Origin: Sphingopyxis macrogoltabida
GTDB taxonomy: Bacteria; Pseudomonadota; Alphaproteobacteria; Sphingomonadales; Sphingomonadaceae
NCBI RefSeq assembly: GCF_001314325.1
Contig: NZ_CP009431.1
Coordinates: 87,241 to 151,240, forward strand
Direction of reading: 5' to 3'
DNA: 64,000 bases
Below the pieces are notes generated by a model, which ran no database searches, was not told the DNA's origin, and saw nothing but the letters and a program-made list of their open reading frames with translations. How positions within the stretch are numbered: the first letter of the stretch is position 1; every line of letters starts with the position of its first letter. Positions 18,101 through 27,500 of the stretch are shown here, in pieces. A program made the position numbers and the translations under genes.

Positions 18101-18436
18101 CCAGCGCCCTTTGGGTTCGGGAAATGCTTCAACATAGAGGCGTGTAAGGGTTTCGCCGGCAATATCGCGCGCTATCTTGCGATTGCCTTTGGTCCCAGCG
18201 ACCAGATTGGCGACAAGCAGTGCGGCGCTGGACTTACCGCCGCCATATGGTCCGGTCCAAGTGTAAGCGCCTTGGTGGCTGTCGCATTGGCTTTCAGCAA
18301 GTGTTGTCAGAGCCTTGGCTATGCTTGCTTGCAGGACATAGCCAACCAGCGGGGGCGTGCCATTGAGGTCAGCATCGAGACGTGCCGAACGCGCGAACCG
18401 GCGGTCGATTGTCACCATCGAAGCGAGCTTGGTCAT
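15128..18436 (-). CDS. sspC: SspC-like large ATPase of phosphorothioation system
   Basis: 1102 residues. Walker A GPYGGGKS lies at 62-69 and a Walker B-like TLLILDELG at 168-176; the remainder has no motif recognised here. In ssp operons the third gene encodes a large ATPase needed for DNA phosphorothioation together with SspA, SspB and SspD, and size and position fit. It overlaps sspB and sspD by 4 bases on each side, so translation is coupled. Large P-loop ATPases also occur in BREX and other defence systems, so the identification relies on the four-gene context. Confidence 0.8.
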   Translation of the reverse strand: MTKLASMVTIDRRFARSARLDADLNGTPPLVGYVLQASIAKALTTLAESQCDSHQGAYTWTGPYGGGKSSAALLVANLVAGTKGNRKIARDIAGETLTRLYVEAFPEPKGRWKVVAVTGSRARLRDAIVEAATLALDWSSAQAADYGASDDALIAALIAGGEAASSGTLLILDELGKLLEHEALEGGDVHLLQDLAERATRSKGRLVVIGILHQSFEQYAARAARDARQEWAKVQGRFQDIAFLSGADETVALLGRAITAEPPANAVERAELVAEAVAKRRPTEVGVLTKALTDTWPLNPVSALLLGPISRARFAQNERSVFGFLSSAEPSGFQEFLEHAEEVSGTYDPAMLWDYMAANFGMSLAAGNDGSRFSLAYEAIERASAKGQGLHVALTKSAAIIEFFRNGSGLALADDFLEAAVPGATPKAIKTAIRDLLDWAILIRQPRLGGYALFAGSDFDLDEAIGRAVAPVDSLQLEGIPQRVGFGFAAAKRHYFMTGALRTFEIALQVVTPEDNVDGLVERILARPQRGSGLMLLLLSDGTLPRQATDALTKATAKALNGSGRVIALGSASESFALRNAAAELMAVERVFREHPQLEGDRIARREIAARQSRCIDELHRKLEAALEGAKWYLSPSPGKSHCEPLAVIASMLADVGFAKAPILKSELLQRDKPSSSAMAALRDLAHAMVSGLELKQLGMKQYPAELGLYLTVLKPFGLHREIEPGRFDFSSPDDSLEGQSLQPAWEVLDQAGDEPLDIIYARWSAPPFGIKSGVMPALALAYMLANRDTVAVYIDGVYQTTIDDVVVDRLLQKPGSFRLRRIDRSIREMAFLSGLAKLLKVTESSASLPIAAAIFQRFEALPNFAKRTLRIDADAKSIRSVVMKADDPERLLFDDLPAALGDRLSPDVIHNAIIAAEASYPALLDELRVALGRALGIDHRDFGGIAERTKLIRGMTNDYNFDAFADRAAAIEQGTGDIESLVSVLLHRPARNWSDRDREEALTEIARYGRRFRELEALAVVRDRRTHSEALALVVGLDPLAPPLMRSFILTDQEKTAAAGMADKLVAALRADKRGSRLQLAALARAVATLAAETEDEAEAA

Positions 18437-19353
18437 GCTGCCGCCCTCAGGCTTGAACGGGGATAAGCGAGGCTAAGCGTGGTCATCGCATCAAACGTGC
18501 CCGTCCGCTGGATTTGGCGCAGGCCTGCCGTGTCTACCCATTTCCATGCGCCCTCGGTCAGGTCATCGAGGCGCATCAGGCGCGTAACCACGCTGTCTTC
18601 GTCGAGCTTGAACACACGACCCGGCGAGCCAGCCGCATAGCAAATCTGTTCTGCGGTCAGCGTGGTCGATCCCCCTGACCGCTCCCAATAATCGCCAAGC
18701 GCATAGGCGAAGATTGCGTCGTGCAGGCTAGGTTTAGGGCCACGCACAAACTCATACCAACCGCCGAGACGCGCTTCGCGAATGATCGCGAGTTCAGCCA
18801 GCAGCGGTTCAGCCGCATCTTCATTGAGGCTGTCGCCGCGCCGGACATAGCTACGCAGGAAAACTTCGATGTCACGTTTAAGGGTTCCGCGCGTCGCGCG
18901 CCAACCATTGTCCTCGACAAGCGCGAACAATTCTTCGACGAGCATGGCGGGATCGAACTCAATCGCACTGAGGTGATTAAAGGCATAATAAGCCGTCGTT
19001 GTCATGTCGGGCGTTGAGGCTACACGCCAATGCGCTAGCCAAATCGTTGCGGCTTGTTCGAGATACGGGTCGAGGCCATCATCGGCGAGGATGGCGCGGC
19101 CGAGCGGGGTGGGGGTGATAACCCGATCCACCTCATTGAAGAAGCCAGTTGCCAGTGCCCAGTATCGCATTGAGGCTGCCATATTGCGGCCGACGCCGAA
19201 GCGTGCGATGGCTTCTTGTTCTTGGAATGTTCTCGCATCGGCCTGATCGCCCACTGCGTCGAATGCCTTTTTCAGCCAAAGAAGGCGGAGCGGGAAAGTC
19301 TCATGGCCCGCAAACTGCCCTTTCGAATCAAATGTTACCGTTCCTCGTCTCAT
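18433..19353 (-). CDS. sspB: SspB-like DUF4007 protein
   Basis: 306 residues. The DUF4007 hallmark FAGHETFPLRLLWLKKA lies near the N-terminus, followed by RFGVGRNMAASMRYWALATG, which looks like a winged-helix segment. In Ssp systems the second gene encodes a DNA-nicking protein that is required for single-strand phosphorothioation. It lies 9 bases after sspA and overlaps sspC by 4. Assignment to SspB is by family and gene order; nuclease residues were not identified by eye. Confidence 0.82.
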   Translation of the reverse strand: MRRGTVTFDSKGQFAGHETFPLRLLWLKKAFDAVGDQADARTFQEQEAIARFGVGRNMAASMRYWALATGFFNEVDRVITPTPLGRAILADDGLDPYLEQAATIWLAHWRVASTPDMTTTAYYAFNHLSAIEFDPAMLVEELFALVEDNGWRATRGTLKRDIEVFLRSYVRRGDSLNEDAAEPLLAELAIIREARLGGWYEFVRGPKPSLHDAIFAYALGDYWERSGGSTTLTAEQICYAAGSPGRVFKLDEDSVVTRLMRLDDLTEGAWKWVDTAGLRQIQRTGTFDAMTTLSLAYPRSSLRAAA

Positions 19354-19362
19354 ATGTGAACG

Positions 19363-20532
19363 CTACTGGCGAACCTCTCCAGCAGCAAGCCGAGATTGGT
19401 CAGCAGCGGCTACAATTCGGTCAGCAGCGGCCTCTACCTCATCGACATCTTGATAGCGATGGCAGAAAATGCGGATGACGTGGCGTGCGTCATCTTCGGA
19501 AATTCCAATAGCTTCAAGGACATGCGACTGTTTGATTTGACCGGATGTACACGCCGATCCGGTGGAAAGCGAAACATCACGGGCAACCGTGACACACAAT
19601 TGATCGGCATCGACGTCGGCAAGCTGGAGTGCAGCGCTACCCGGAACTACTGCGGCATCTCCGGTTATCCGGCTGAAACGCAATTGCCGCGATGCGAGCC
19701 TCTCAAGCAGCTTGCATATAAGCAGCCGCCCATGGCAATCATCACCCTCAAGGCGTGAACGCGCAACCTTAGCGGCGGCCCCGAAGCCCGCGATCAACGC
19801 CACCGGCTCAGTACCGGGACGAACCGCATATTGCTGACCACCGCCATGCACCAACGGCATGGGCTTAGGTGCATGGGCCCCGACATAGAGCGCACCGACG
19901 CCCATCGGGCCATAGCATTTGTGCGCCGACAGGCTTAGATAATCGACATCGAGGTCAAGCACGTCGATTGCTATCTTCCCCGCCGCCTGCGCGGCGTCAC
20001 TGTGCATCAACCCGCCCACTGCATGTACCAATGCAGCAGCTTCGGCGACCGGTTGGATGACCCCGGTCTCATTGTTGACCAGCATCACTGACGCGATCAG
20101 CACATCATCACCGAGCAAGTCTTCGAAAGCTGCGAGATCGAGGCGGCCTTCTCTGTCGACCGGAGCGATGCTGACCGAAAATCCTTGTTTCTCGAGCATG
20201 CGCGCCGGCTCCAGCACGGCCTTATGTTCCACCGCTGAAACGACAATCCGTTTCCGATCAAATTCACCCTTCACAGCACTTTGTGCCACACCCAGCAGCG
20301 CAAGATTATTGGCTTCGGTCGCTCCGGAGGTGAAAATGATCTCCCCAGGCGCCGCGCCGATGAGGGCTGCCACTTCCGCACGACCATCGGCGATGATGCC
20401 CGCGGCGCGTTCACCGGCCGCGTTGGGGGAACCGGCATTGCCAGGATGGTCCCAGACCGAAAGGATGGCACTGCGAGCTTCCGGGGAGAGCGGCAAGGTG
20501 GCAAAGCCATCGAGATAAATTGGCGCCCCCAT
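19363..20532 (-). CDS. sspA: SspA-like cysteine desulfurase
   Basis: 389 residues from ATG 20532 (a GTG 12 bases earlier is possible), beginning GAPIYLDGFATLPLSPEA like NifS/IscS enzymes. The PLP-binding Lys205 is in LSAHKCYGPMG, GATEANNLAL is the cofactor-phosphate region, and the persulfide-forming Cys328 is in TGSACTSG. It takes sulfur from cysteine and, as SspA/DndA, passes it to the phosphorothioation machinery. It is the first gene of the four-gene minus-strand operon and diverges from a membrane-protein gene at 20599. Confidence 0.85.
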   Translation of the reverse strand: MGAPIYLDGFATLPLSPEARSAILSVWDHPGNAGSPNAAGERAAGIIADGRAEVAALIGAAPGEIIFTSGATEANNLALLGVAQSAVKGEFDRKRIVVSAVEHKAVLEPARMLEKQGFSVSIAPVDREGRLDLAAFEDLLGDDVLIASVMLVNNETGVIQPVAEAAALVHAVGGLMHSDAAQAAGKIAIDVLDLDVDYLSLSAHKCYGPMGVGALYVGAHAPKPMPLVHGGGQQYAVRPGTEPVALIAGFGAAAKVARSRLEGDDCHGRLLICKLLERLASRQLRFSRITGDAAVVPGSAALQLADVDADQLCVTVARDVSLSTGSACTSGQIKQSHVLEAIGISEDDARHVIRIFCHRYQDVDEVEAAADRIVAAADQSRLAAGEVRQ

Positions 20533-20598
20533 GTTCACGCACACTTGCGCATAGCGCGACGTGCTATGCTAAATAGTTGGGAGAGGAGTGTACGATTC

Positions 20599-21024
20599 AT
20601 GAGTGACGATGTAGCCGCTGAGACGCGCGATCAGAAGGTGATTTATGAGCAGCGCTGCCAGGACTTTCGTTCGCTCAATGGATTTCTGTGGCAATCACCG
20701 CTTATCATCATGTCGCTGACCGGCGGATTGTGGTTTGCGGTCGCTAGCTTTGCCCTCAGCACATCAGCGCGATCTATGCTGCTGGTTTTCGCGTGCCTCG
20801 CTAACTTGCTGATGATAGGGGCGTTGGTGCGTTTGCGATGGGTCATGCAGCAGGTTCTCGAGGATATTCGGGACTATGATGGGAAGCGCCGCACGAAGGG
20901 CGATTACACCATTGTGAGGATTTTTTCCGCGATGCTGTTCTTCACGGCGATCGGCTCTGGCATCGCCGCGTGCAATCCCGCCGCATATTTCACCAAGGCA
21001 CTCACGACCGAGGTGGGAAAATGA
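20599..21024 (+). CDS. Small membrane protein, three predicted helices, divergent from sspA
   Basis: 141 residues; GAGAGGAG precedes ATG 20599. The N-terminal 30 residues are charged and probably helical, then three hydrophobic segments follow (around LIIMSLTGGLWFAVASF, LLVFACLANLLMIGAL and VRIFSAMLFFTAIGSGIAA). No family was recognised with certainty; the layout loosely recalls SLATT-type defence membrane proteins. It overlaps the following methyltransferase gene by 4 bases (ATGA), so the pair is co-translated. The 66-base gap to sspA should hold the divergent promoters. Confidence 0.75.
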   Translation: MSDDVAAETRDQKVIYEQRCQDFRSLNGFLWQSPLIIMSLTGGLWFAVASFALSTSARSMLLVFACLANLLMIGALVRLRWVMQQVLEDIRDYDGKRRTKGDYTIVRIFSAMLFFTAIGSGIAACNPAAYFTKALTTEVGK

Positions 21025-21629
21025 TGGCTGTATCCGAACGGAGCGAAGCCGTTGATTACTATAATCGCGACGCAGCAGGTTTTGCCGCACGCTATGACAG
21101 TGTGAGTTTCGAGGCGGTCCATCCGTTGCTGGCCCGCTACTTGCCAGTGGGTGGGGCGGCGCTCGATATTGGCGCGGGCAGCGGCCGAGACGCGCGCGCG
21201 CTGGCGGCCCATGGCCTCGACGTCACCGCGGTAGAGCCATCAGTCGGCCTTCGTTCGATCGGAGTGGCGAGCGCCTCTGGCATTCGCTGGATCGATGACC
21301 GGCTGCCCGACTTGGCGCGGATCACCGATTTTGGCCGCTTCGATCTTATCCTCTGTTCGGCTGTGCTGATGTTGGTCCCGCCGACTGACTTGACTAAGAG
21401 CTTCATGACCATGGCGGCGTTACTGGCGCCGAGCGGGCGCATCGCGATTAATGTCCGCCAGCCAATGTCGGGTGAGCCCGCCGACATTTTCTTTGCACAT
21501 TCGGACGACGAAATTCTTACGGCCGTTGCTACTGCCGGGTTGGTCTGCCTCGACCGTGCCGAAGCTGGGGATGCCTTGGGGCGGGAGCCTTATCGATGGC
21601 GCAGCTTTATTTTCGAGCGCAGGCGGTGA
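21021..21629 (+). CDS. Class I SAM-dependent methyltransferase
   Basis: 202 residues from ATG 21021 (ATG 21024 is adjacent). Rossmann-fold motif I ALDIGAGSGRDARAL and VTAVEPS (motif II) bind S-adenosylmethionine; FDLILCSAVLMLV is motif IV-like and there is no DNA-methylase NPPY/DPPY, so a small molecule or protein substrate is more likely than DNA. It is the second gene of a pair diverging from sspA and may belong to the defence locus, but it could also be an independent cargo pair. Confidence 0.85.
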   Translation: MMAVSERSEAVDYYNRDAAGFAARYDSVSFEAVHPLLARYLPVGGAALDIGAGSGRDARALAAHGLDVTAVEPSVGLRSIGVASASGIRWIDDRLPDLARITDFGRFDLILCSAVLMLVPPTDLTKSFMTMAALLAPSGRIAINVRQPMSGEPADIFFAHSDDEILTAVATAGLVCLDRAEAGDALGREPYRWRSFIFERRR

Positions 21630-21802
21630 CCGCTATGGTCGCTGAATGGATGAGGTATTCATTGAGCGGCTCTAGCGATCCCTCAACGACCAACGTGCCT
21701 ATCTCCATGCCTTCGAAACCGGATCTGAGCTGGCAGGGCTTTATTTGAACTAGGGGGTAAAAGCACGAAGCAGCTTGCCCCCACTTCGTGACGGACGCTG
21801 GC

Positions 21803-22186
21803 TCAGCGCCAGCGCACAACTGTGCCGGTGCGCAACATTGCAGCGCCGAGATCGCGGCCATCGCTCAACCTGCAAGACGCAACGACCCGACCGTAACTTT
21901 GATGCGAAGCCCGGCAGCGCATTGGCGGTGCAGAAACCTTTACGTGCCCAGTAGAAAGCCTCCCCTTGGCTCCGCCCAGAAGAGCTACCAGCGCATCACG
22001 AGCCTCGACCCCTGAAGACCGCGGGCAAGGGTGGCCTGCCCGGCAACTGCCGTCCAATTCGCGCGCAGCAATGCTGCCCAGTCGGATCTTCGGCCCTTCC
22101 GCGCACCAGATCGGGCCATCTCCATCCCAGACCGCAACCGGCGTGCAGATGAACGCGGCACTCGCGACCAGCGTCAGTAAACTCAT
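21803..22186 (-). CDS. Thermonuclease-like (SNase fold) exported protein
   Basis: 127 residues from ATG 22186 with GGAAGG 8 bases upstream; a longer frame begins at 22219 but lacks a site. The first 20 residues form a signal peptide (SLLTLVASAAFIC). VAVWDGDGPIWC, KIRLGSIAARELDG and VEARDALVALLGG follow the staphylococcal-nuclease order, although the catalytic Arg and Glu positions are not clearly conserved. Such proteins are frequent on sphingomonad mobile elements. It would act in the periplasm; nuclease activity is uncertain. Confidence 0.7.
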   Translation of the reverse strand: MSLLTLVASAAFICTPVAVWDGDGPIWCAEGPKIRLGSIAARELDGSCRAGHPCPRSSGVEARDALVALLGGAKGRLSTGHVKVSAPPMRCRASHQSYGRVVASCRLSDGRDLGAAMLRTGTVVRWR

Positions 22187-22486
22187 TGTGCACACCTTCC
22201 CCTCGACTACTAGCACCACACTTTGCCTTGTTGGCTAAGCCCATATGCAGAGGCCACACCGGATAATCACAAGTAACCCCGGAATATGCTGGCACAAAAA
22301 ATTCCAAGAATGTTTTTCAAGGCTCCACCGCGCTCTTTCTCAGAGCGATCATTGGCATATGGCTAGCAACCGCACGGCCTGAGAAGGCCCTCACTTTCGA
22401 TGCTCGTGCGACCATTGGCCCTTGTCCTTCTGCAGACGCGGAATCTGATGAATTCGATATTGTGCTTGAGGTGCGCCAATTGTCCG

Positions 22487-22789
22487 TCAATGCCGCCAAG
22501 CCACCGTGACGATCAAATTCTCGCCCGCAACGACGAGATAGACATTCCGGAACCGCTCATGCCCCGCGATCGCGGGCCCCATGTAGTGGGCGTACCTCTT
22601 CCACGTGGCTTTGGTGAAGCTGTATGATCTGCATTCACCTCCGAGAAACCGCTCCTCGCCAAAGTCGATTAGAGCATCGATGATGAACTGCGGAACACAG
22701 CGATCAGCCTGTCGTCGTTGGCCGTGCCGGGTCGGCTGAGCTGCGCCGCGACCGGACAAGGTGCCGACGCCAAATGGGTTCTTGTTCAT
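22487..22789 (-). CDS. Small conserved protein (DUF4258-like), downstream of XRE regulator
   Basis: 100 residues. The core VPQFIIDALIDFGEERFLGG, followed by RNVYLVVAGENLIVTVAWR, resembles small alphaproteobacterial proteins that end in an IVT-GWR strand and are sometimes called DUF4258-like. It begins 10 bases after the regulator gene and is probably in the same operon. No ribosome site better than TAGGGG is seen, so the start could be further inside. Function unknown. Confidence 0.6.
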   Translation of the reverse strand: MNKNPFGVGTLSGRGAAQPTRHGQRRQADRCVPQFIIDALIDFGEERFLGGECRSYSFTKATWKRYAHYMGPAIAGHERFRNVYLVVAGENLIVTVAWRH

Positions 22790-22799
22790 GATGCGGCCC

Positions 22800-23732
22800 C
22801 TACCCGGTTACATCGATAAGGAGATCGCCAAGGAGCTCTTGGAGCTTCTCGTCGTGCTGTGCTTTTTGCTGACGCATCCAGGCCAGTCGCGCCTCTTCTG
22901 CACCTGGGACCCGCAGGCTTTTCGGAAGCCTCGCGAGAGGAATGGCACCTGTCAGGATCGCTCTGGCCAGTTCCTCGTCGCCTTGCGCGACGACCAACGC
23001 TTCCTGACCCCCTATGTCGTAGGTGGGGCTTCGCCAAATCGGCCAAACATCGATTGAGGGTGCTTCGTCGCCATCGCGCTGCACCGCTTGAATGCGCCGC
23101 TTGAGATGGCCGACGAAGGGGTTGTCACATTCTTCGTCGTAATCCAGCGGGACGAAGGCATCCTCGATGCTATCACTCTCGAGCACATGGGAGGCGCGAA
23201 GATCCCGATTTCTGATCGAGGTTTCCTCAAGGACCTCGACCTCTTCCGCCTGCCAGTCATGCAGAAACCTGCCGCCCAAGTGCGAAAAGTGACGATCCAT
23301 TCCGGCTACCGCATCGCGCCGGGCGCTGAGTTCAGTCAGCCGTTCGTTGCGCTCGAAAAGGCTTTCGCGCGCAACGAGATCAAAGAGCAGTGGTGCCAGT
23401 TCGAGGATGGTTTCGCGGGTCTCATTGTAGCGCATGGCCACGAGCTCCAGCGCATTCTGCGCAGCGGTTGAGATGCTGAGGTCTAGGGGCGCGCGATCGT
23501 TGAACAGGCTGCGAGCCTGATCAGGCTCGGGAGGTTTGAAAAGGTCCGCAGGCTGGCATTTCAGGGTGCTCGCCAGCCTCTTGACTGTTTCTGTTCGCGT
23601 GGCGCCTGCTTTCCCGTTTTCAATTCGGGTGATGGTCGCGCGGCCAACGTGAGCCGCATCGGCCAACGCTTCGGCCGTCAGTCCAGCTTCCTTACGAAGA
23701 AAGATCAATTTTTCCGGGTTGATAGTGCTCAT
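22800..23732 (-). CDS. XRE-family transcriptional regulator
   Basis: 310 residues from ATG 23732, which has AGGAGG 6 bases upstream. Residues 7-60 form a helix-turn-helix of the Cro/CI type (LRKEAGLTAEALADAAHVGRATITRIENG). The remaining 240 residues are acidic and match no ligand-binding domain recognised here. It sits between the small DUF4258-like gene and the transfer genes. Lambda-repressor-like regulators often control transfer or copy-number functions, but nothing in the sequence names its operator. Confidence 0.85.
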   Translation of the reverse strand: MSTINPEKLIFLRKEAGLTAEALADAAHVGRATITRIENGKAGATRTETVKRLASTLKCQPADLFKPPEPDQARSLFNDRAPLDLSISTAAQNALELVAMRYNETRETILELAPLLFDLVARESLFERNERLTELSARRDAVAGMDRHFSHLGGRFLHDWQAEEVEVLEETSIRNRDLRASHVLESDSIEDAFVPLDYDEECDNPFVGHLKRRIQAVQRDGDEAPSIDVWPIWRSPTYDIGGQEALVVAQGDEELARAILTGAIPLARLPKSLRVPGAEEARLAWMRQQKAQHDEKLQELLGDLLIDVTG

Positions 23733-23951
23733 AACGTCCTCCTGCCCCAATAATGAGCCATTTCGACGCCATAACAACAATCATTTACGCCTCATTTTCG
23801 CCGCAAGCAAGGCCGCCTACCCTCAGTCTGCGCGCCGATGGATCACGCATTGAGCCAAAAGATCGGATTTTTGATCTGTTCGGGGCTCATACGCCCTCCA
23901 CAATTGATCCGATGGCTCATCGGGCCTCAGCCGGCCACATCGTAGAGAACT

Positions 23952-24161
23952 TCACCGCCAGAAGCCGTCGCGCCTTTGGCCGTGCCGGTTGTCGTAATCC
24001 TCGCGCTGGCCGTAGGCGCTCTTCCGGATTCCCACCTCGACCCGCTGGCCACCGACGTTGCGGATGTGCAGATCGCGCAGATCGACCTTGTTGCGCTGCG
24101 CCCAGTCCTTTGCCTCGCGCTCGCTCCCGAAGGTCCCTGCGTCTTCGTAGTCAAATGCCAT
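23952..24161 (-). CDS. Small hypothetical protein overlapping membrane-protein gene
   Basis: 69 residues with a strong site GGAAGGAG 7 bases before ATG 24161. It begins inside the last codons of the gene at 24151-24582 (11-base overlap in another frame). The sequence EREAKDWAQRNKVDLRDLHI and GGQRVEVGIRKSAYG is compact and charged; no family was recognised. It is the last gene of the transfer operon as read here. Confidence 0.65.
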   Translation of the reverse strand: MAFDYEDAGTFGSEREAKDWAQRNKVDLRDLHIRNVGGQRVEVGIRKSAYGQREDYDNRHGQRRDGFWR

Positions 24162-24582
24162 GTCTTTTCTCCTTCCTGATGATGATGTTGGCGGCCCGTT
24201 TCAGGGGCGTTTCGCGACCCTTGTGCAGCGGGAGAAAGGCATCGGCGCACTGTTCCCTGAGAAGAGCCACCCGCTTCGCGAGCAGCCTCACAAAGGTGGC
24301 CGCGATCGTGCCCACCAGAACTGCGACAAGGATCATCAGACCTATCGCCACCAACTCGGCGGCCATTTTCTGGTTATCGAGGGCGGCTCGCAGATCAGCG
24401 CATCCCTGAACCCCGTGCGTATTGAGGTCGCAGACCACAAAGCTGTCCCCGCCAGCGGCACGCGCAATCTCCGAGAGTCCTGCCTCGTTCACCAGATTGG
24501 TCAGGGTCAGCTGCTGCGTAAGGTGAATCTCGAAAGTGTCTGAAGGCGGTTCGCCCGCTGTGGCATGGCCCATCTGTGTCAC
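24151..24582 (-). CDS. Single-pass membrane protein downstream of relaxase
   Basis: 143 residues. One strong transmembrane helix lies near residues 74-100 (LVAIGLMILVAVLVGTIAATFV), with a soluble N-terminal part containing two cysteines (VVCDLN and GCADL) and a basic C-terminus. It starts 10 bases after the relaxase stop, so it is probably in the same operon. No family was recognised; a role in transfer is inferred from position. Confidence 0.6.
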   Translation of the reverse strand: MTQMGHATAGEPPSDTFEIHLTQQLTLTNLVNEAGLSEIARAAGGDSFVVCDLNTHGVQGCADLRAALDNQKMAAELVAIGLMILVAVLVGTIAATFVRLLAKRVALLREQCADAFLPLHKGRETPLKRAANIIIRKEKRHGI

Positions 24583-24592
24583 GATCTTCCTC

Positions 24593-27500
24593 CTATCGGC
24601 TGCGTTCGATGTTGCGTTCGGGCACGTCCAATTGCGGCGTTGCCCGAAGGCTCGCCGGATCGATCCGCGAGGCAGATGCTTGCCTGTCCTCGGGTGCCCT
24701 CAAATGATCGGGAATGGTGGGCCGAAACTCGCCAGCCTCGCGGGCGCTGCGCTTCGCCTCGACCTGCTTTTCGCCAAGGGTTTCGAGCGCGCTGGTCTTG
24801 TCGCCCGGATTGCGGTCGATCTGCGCTAGGAGCCGATCGCGGTCGTTGGTGACGATTGTGATGTCATCACGCACCCGGGTCATCATGACGAGCGCCAGAC
24901 GCTGGTTCGACAAGTGCCGGGCTGATGAGTGCATCTCACCGATCGCCATGTCGCGGGTGTCGCCCTGTGCCTGATGCATGTTGATCGCATAGGCCAACCC
25001 AATTCGCTCGAGCATGCGGTCATTCTGCTTGAGTTTTACGGTCTCGCCTGCCTTGTTCTCGAGCGTAACGATCCCATCCCTGATCCCGAGGATCCTCGCC
25101 TCCTCTGACTTCATCAGCCCCCTGGCATCATCCTTTTCGGTCCAGCGGATCTTGTCGCCCTCGTAGATTGTCTCCTTGTGCTTTTCGGAGAGCCTCAAGG
25201 CATCGCGTTTGTCCGAAGGGTCGATTGCCGCCGGATCGAATTTGATGAGCTTGCCGCTTTCATCGCGTAGCATGACCCGGCCCTTCGCATCGACGCCTTC
25301 GACATCGTACCGGCCCCGAACAAGCCCTCCGGGGGCGTTCTGGCGCGTCACTTCGAGCAGCTGGCCCTTGCTGTAGGTCGAGGCGTAGCGCAGCTCCTCG
25401 CGCGTCGCATGGGCCGGGAGGAGAGTGGTTATCCTCAGCCCTTCCCCCTGGATCGCCCCTTCTGCCTTTAGGCCCTGCTGGACCATTCGGTTGAGTTCGC
25501 CGCGCGCCGCACGTCCTGACGAATAAATCGCGGTTCGCTCGCGATCGTCCGGCGACAGCTCCAGCCATTTTTGAGCGGTGACCTTGAGGTGGTCTGCGCC
25601 TGCTTCCACGACGCGCTCGCCAAGCGAGGCAAAGCTTTCCTTGAACATGCCGGCGCGCACCAAGCCCGCTGCTTCCTTCATGTGCTCGGTGCGTTGCCGC
25701 AGACTGGTGTCGATGCGTGCCATTGCGGGGTTGTCGGACTGGATCAGCGAAAAGCTCTTGCCCGCCTCGATCGGCTGTAACTGGGCGCGGTCTCCAATCA
25801 TGACCAGCTTTTCAACACCAAGCCGGTTGGCAATCGTAAGCAGGTCATTCATCGGCTTGTTCGCAACTAGCGACGCCTCGTCCAACACCAGCACTTTGCC
25901 GCGCAAGGCTTCGCGCGATGCCTCGAACTTCGGACCCGAGCCCGCAAGCGCGGGCCGCAGATGCTCATTCACAAAGGATGAGACGGTTCTTGCTGCGATT
26001 TCCCGCCTGACGATCTCCCCGTCTGGCCCGCGGATCTCCGTCCCGGTCCGAAGATCGCTCACCATCTTGTTGGCAAAGGCGAGGCCGATCACCTCCCTTC
26101 CCTCCTGATGCGCCACGCTCGCAATTGCCGAGATGATCGTCGTCTTTCCGGCACCTGCGACACCCTGGATCACGACCGTGCGGTCCTTGCTGGCGATCGC
26201 CAGTGTTCCGGCGGCAATCTGCTCGGCGTTAAGGTCATGAGTGCCCGCGACTTGCCGCAAGCGCCCGGGGGCCTCGGCGGCTTCGATGATGGCCTGGCCC
26301 GCACCCTTTCCCGCGGCGACATTGGCCAGCGTTGCCCGCTCGATCTCGACATGTTCAGGTGTGGTGTATTTCTCGGGCCGGCTATCGAGCCTGTCGCTCT
26401 TGCCCTCCAGCACCCTCCCGTCGGCCACCAAGACGCCGATCCGTGCTTCCACCCCGTCAGCGGTCACGCCCTTTACGCCGAGGTCGAGCGCGGTCTTGAC
26501 CAAGTCGCCTCGGGTCCAGGAGGTTTCACGTTCGCCGATGATCCTGATCGCAGAAGCGGTTGCCATCTCAGTGCGCAGCTGCGTGGGCGTCAGGGTGATC
26601 CGTTGCAGGCCATTGGTTGTCAGCGTGTCCGCTGGCCGAGTGTAGAGCTTCACGCTGTCGCGGAGCGCGCTCAGTGTCTCCTGCACCCGCTGAGGCGATC
26701 CCAATGGGCTCTCGCGCCCCTCGGAGCCGCGTTCGCGCGCCTGTTCGACCAGCGCCTTGGCATCGAACCCCAGCCCGGCAGCGCGCTTGGCCCATTTTTG
26801 CCGGAGCGCCAGCTTGTCATCCGGATTCAGCTTGGGATCGCGGGTGCGCTTGGTGATTTCACGCAAGGCTTCTGTGTCATTTGCGCTCTTCCCGAGTTTC
26901 TCGGCCGTCGCCAGAATGGTCAGGCGACGCTGGCTGAAGGCTTCGATCACATCGCGCGCCACGCCCTTGATTTCGAACTGGCCGTGCTTGCCCGTGATCT
27001 GCGTTTCGTAGCCAAGCTTCTCGAGGTTCGTCCGCAGCGCGGCGTTGTAGATGGAGCCAAGGACTGTGTTGTTCTTCCAGATCTCTCCGTTCCACAGCGC
27101 CTTCCAGTTGCCATCCTTGTCTTGGGTCATCGCAGCAATGACAGCATGGGTATGGTTCTGCGGGTCCAGCGCCCGGCTCGTGTCGTGCTGGAACAGGGCG
27201 TAGAGGAGCTTGCCTGTGACCACGCCCTCGCCATTGGCATTGCGTGATCGATCGCGGGCCTGCGCATAGTGTTTCTCGAGATAGGCCATGGTCGCCTTGA
27301 CGGCGGACAGCTGTGCATCGAGGATCCGCTTGTCGCCGCCCAACTGCGCCAGCAGGCTGGCTGACTTCGGCATAGAGAATGTGAGGTCTATTCCCGAGCG
27401 GCGGTTTGCATTGCCATTTACGACGGTGTCATCGGGCAGTTTGCCATCGAGGACTTTTTCGAAGTCGTCCTTTGCAACGGGACCAGCAAGCCCGAGTGCT

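Noticed and set aside
14292..20532. Interpretation as Dnd or BREX system
   Set aside because: No DndD/DndE or BrxL/PglX/PglZ-like genes are present; DUF4007 plus large ATPase between desulfurase and PAPS-reductase-like genes fits Ssp better.
22286..22509. Possible small frameshifted exported protein on the + strand
   Set aside because: Joining two frames at a T-run near 22311 gives a plausible signal sequence, but the evidence is too weak and the DUF4258-like gene overlaps.
26108..27247. + strand open frame (379 codons)
   Set aside because: Antisense to the relaxase; composition is that of a shadow frame.
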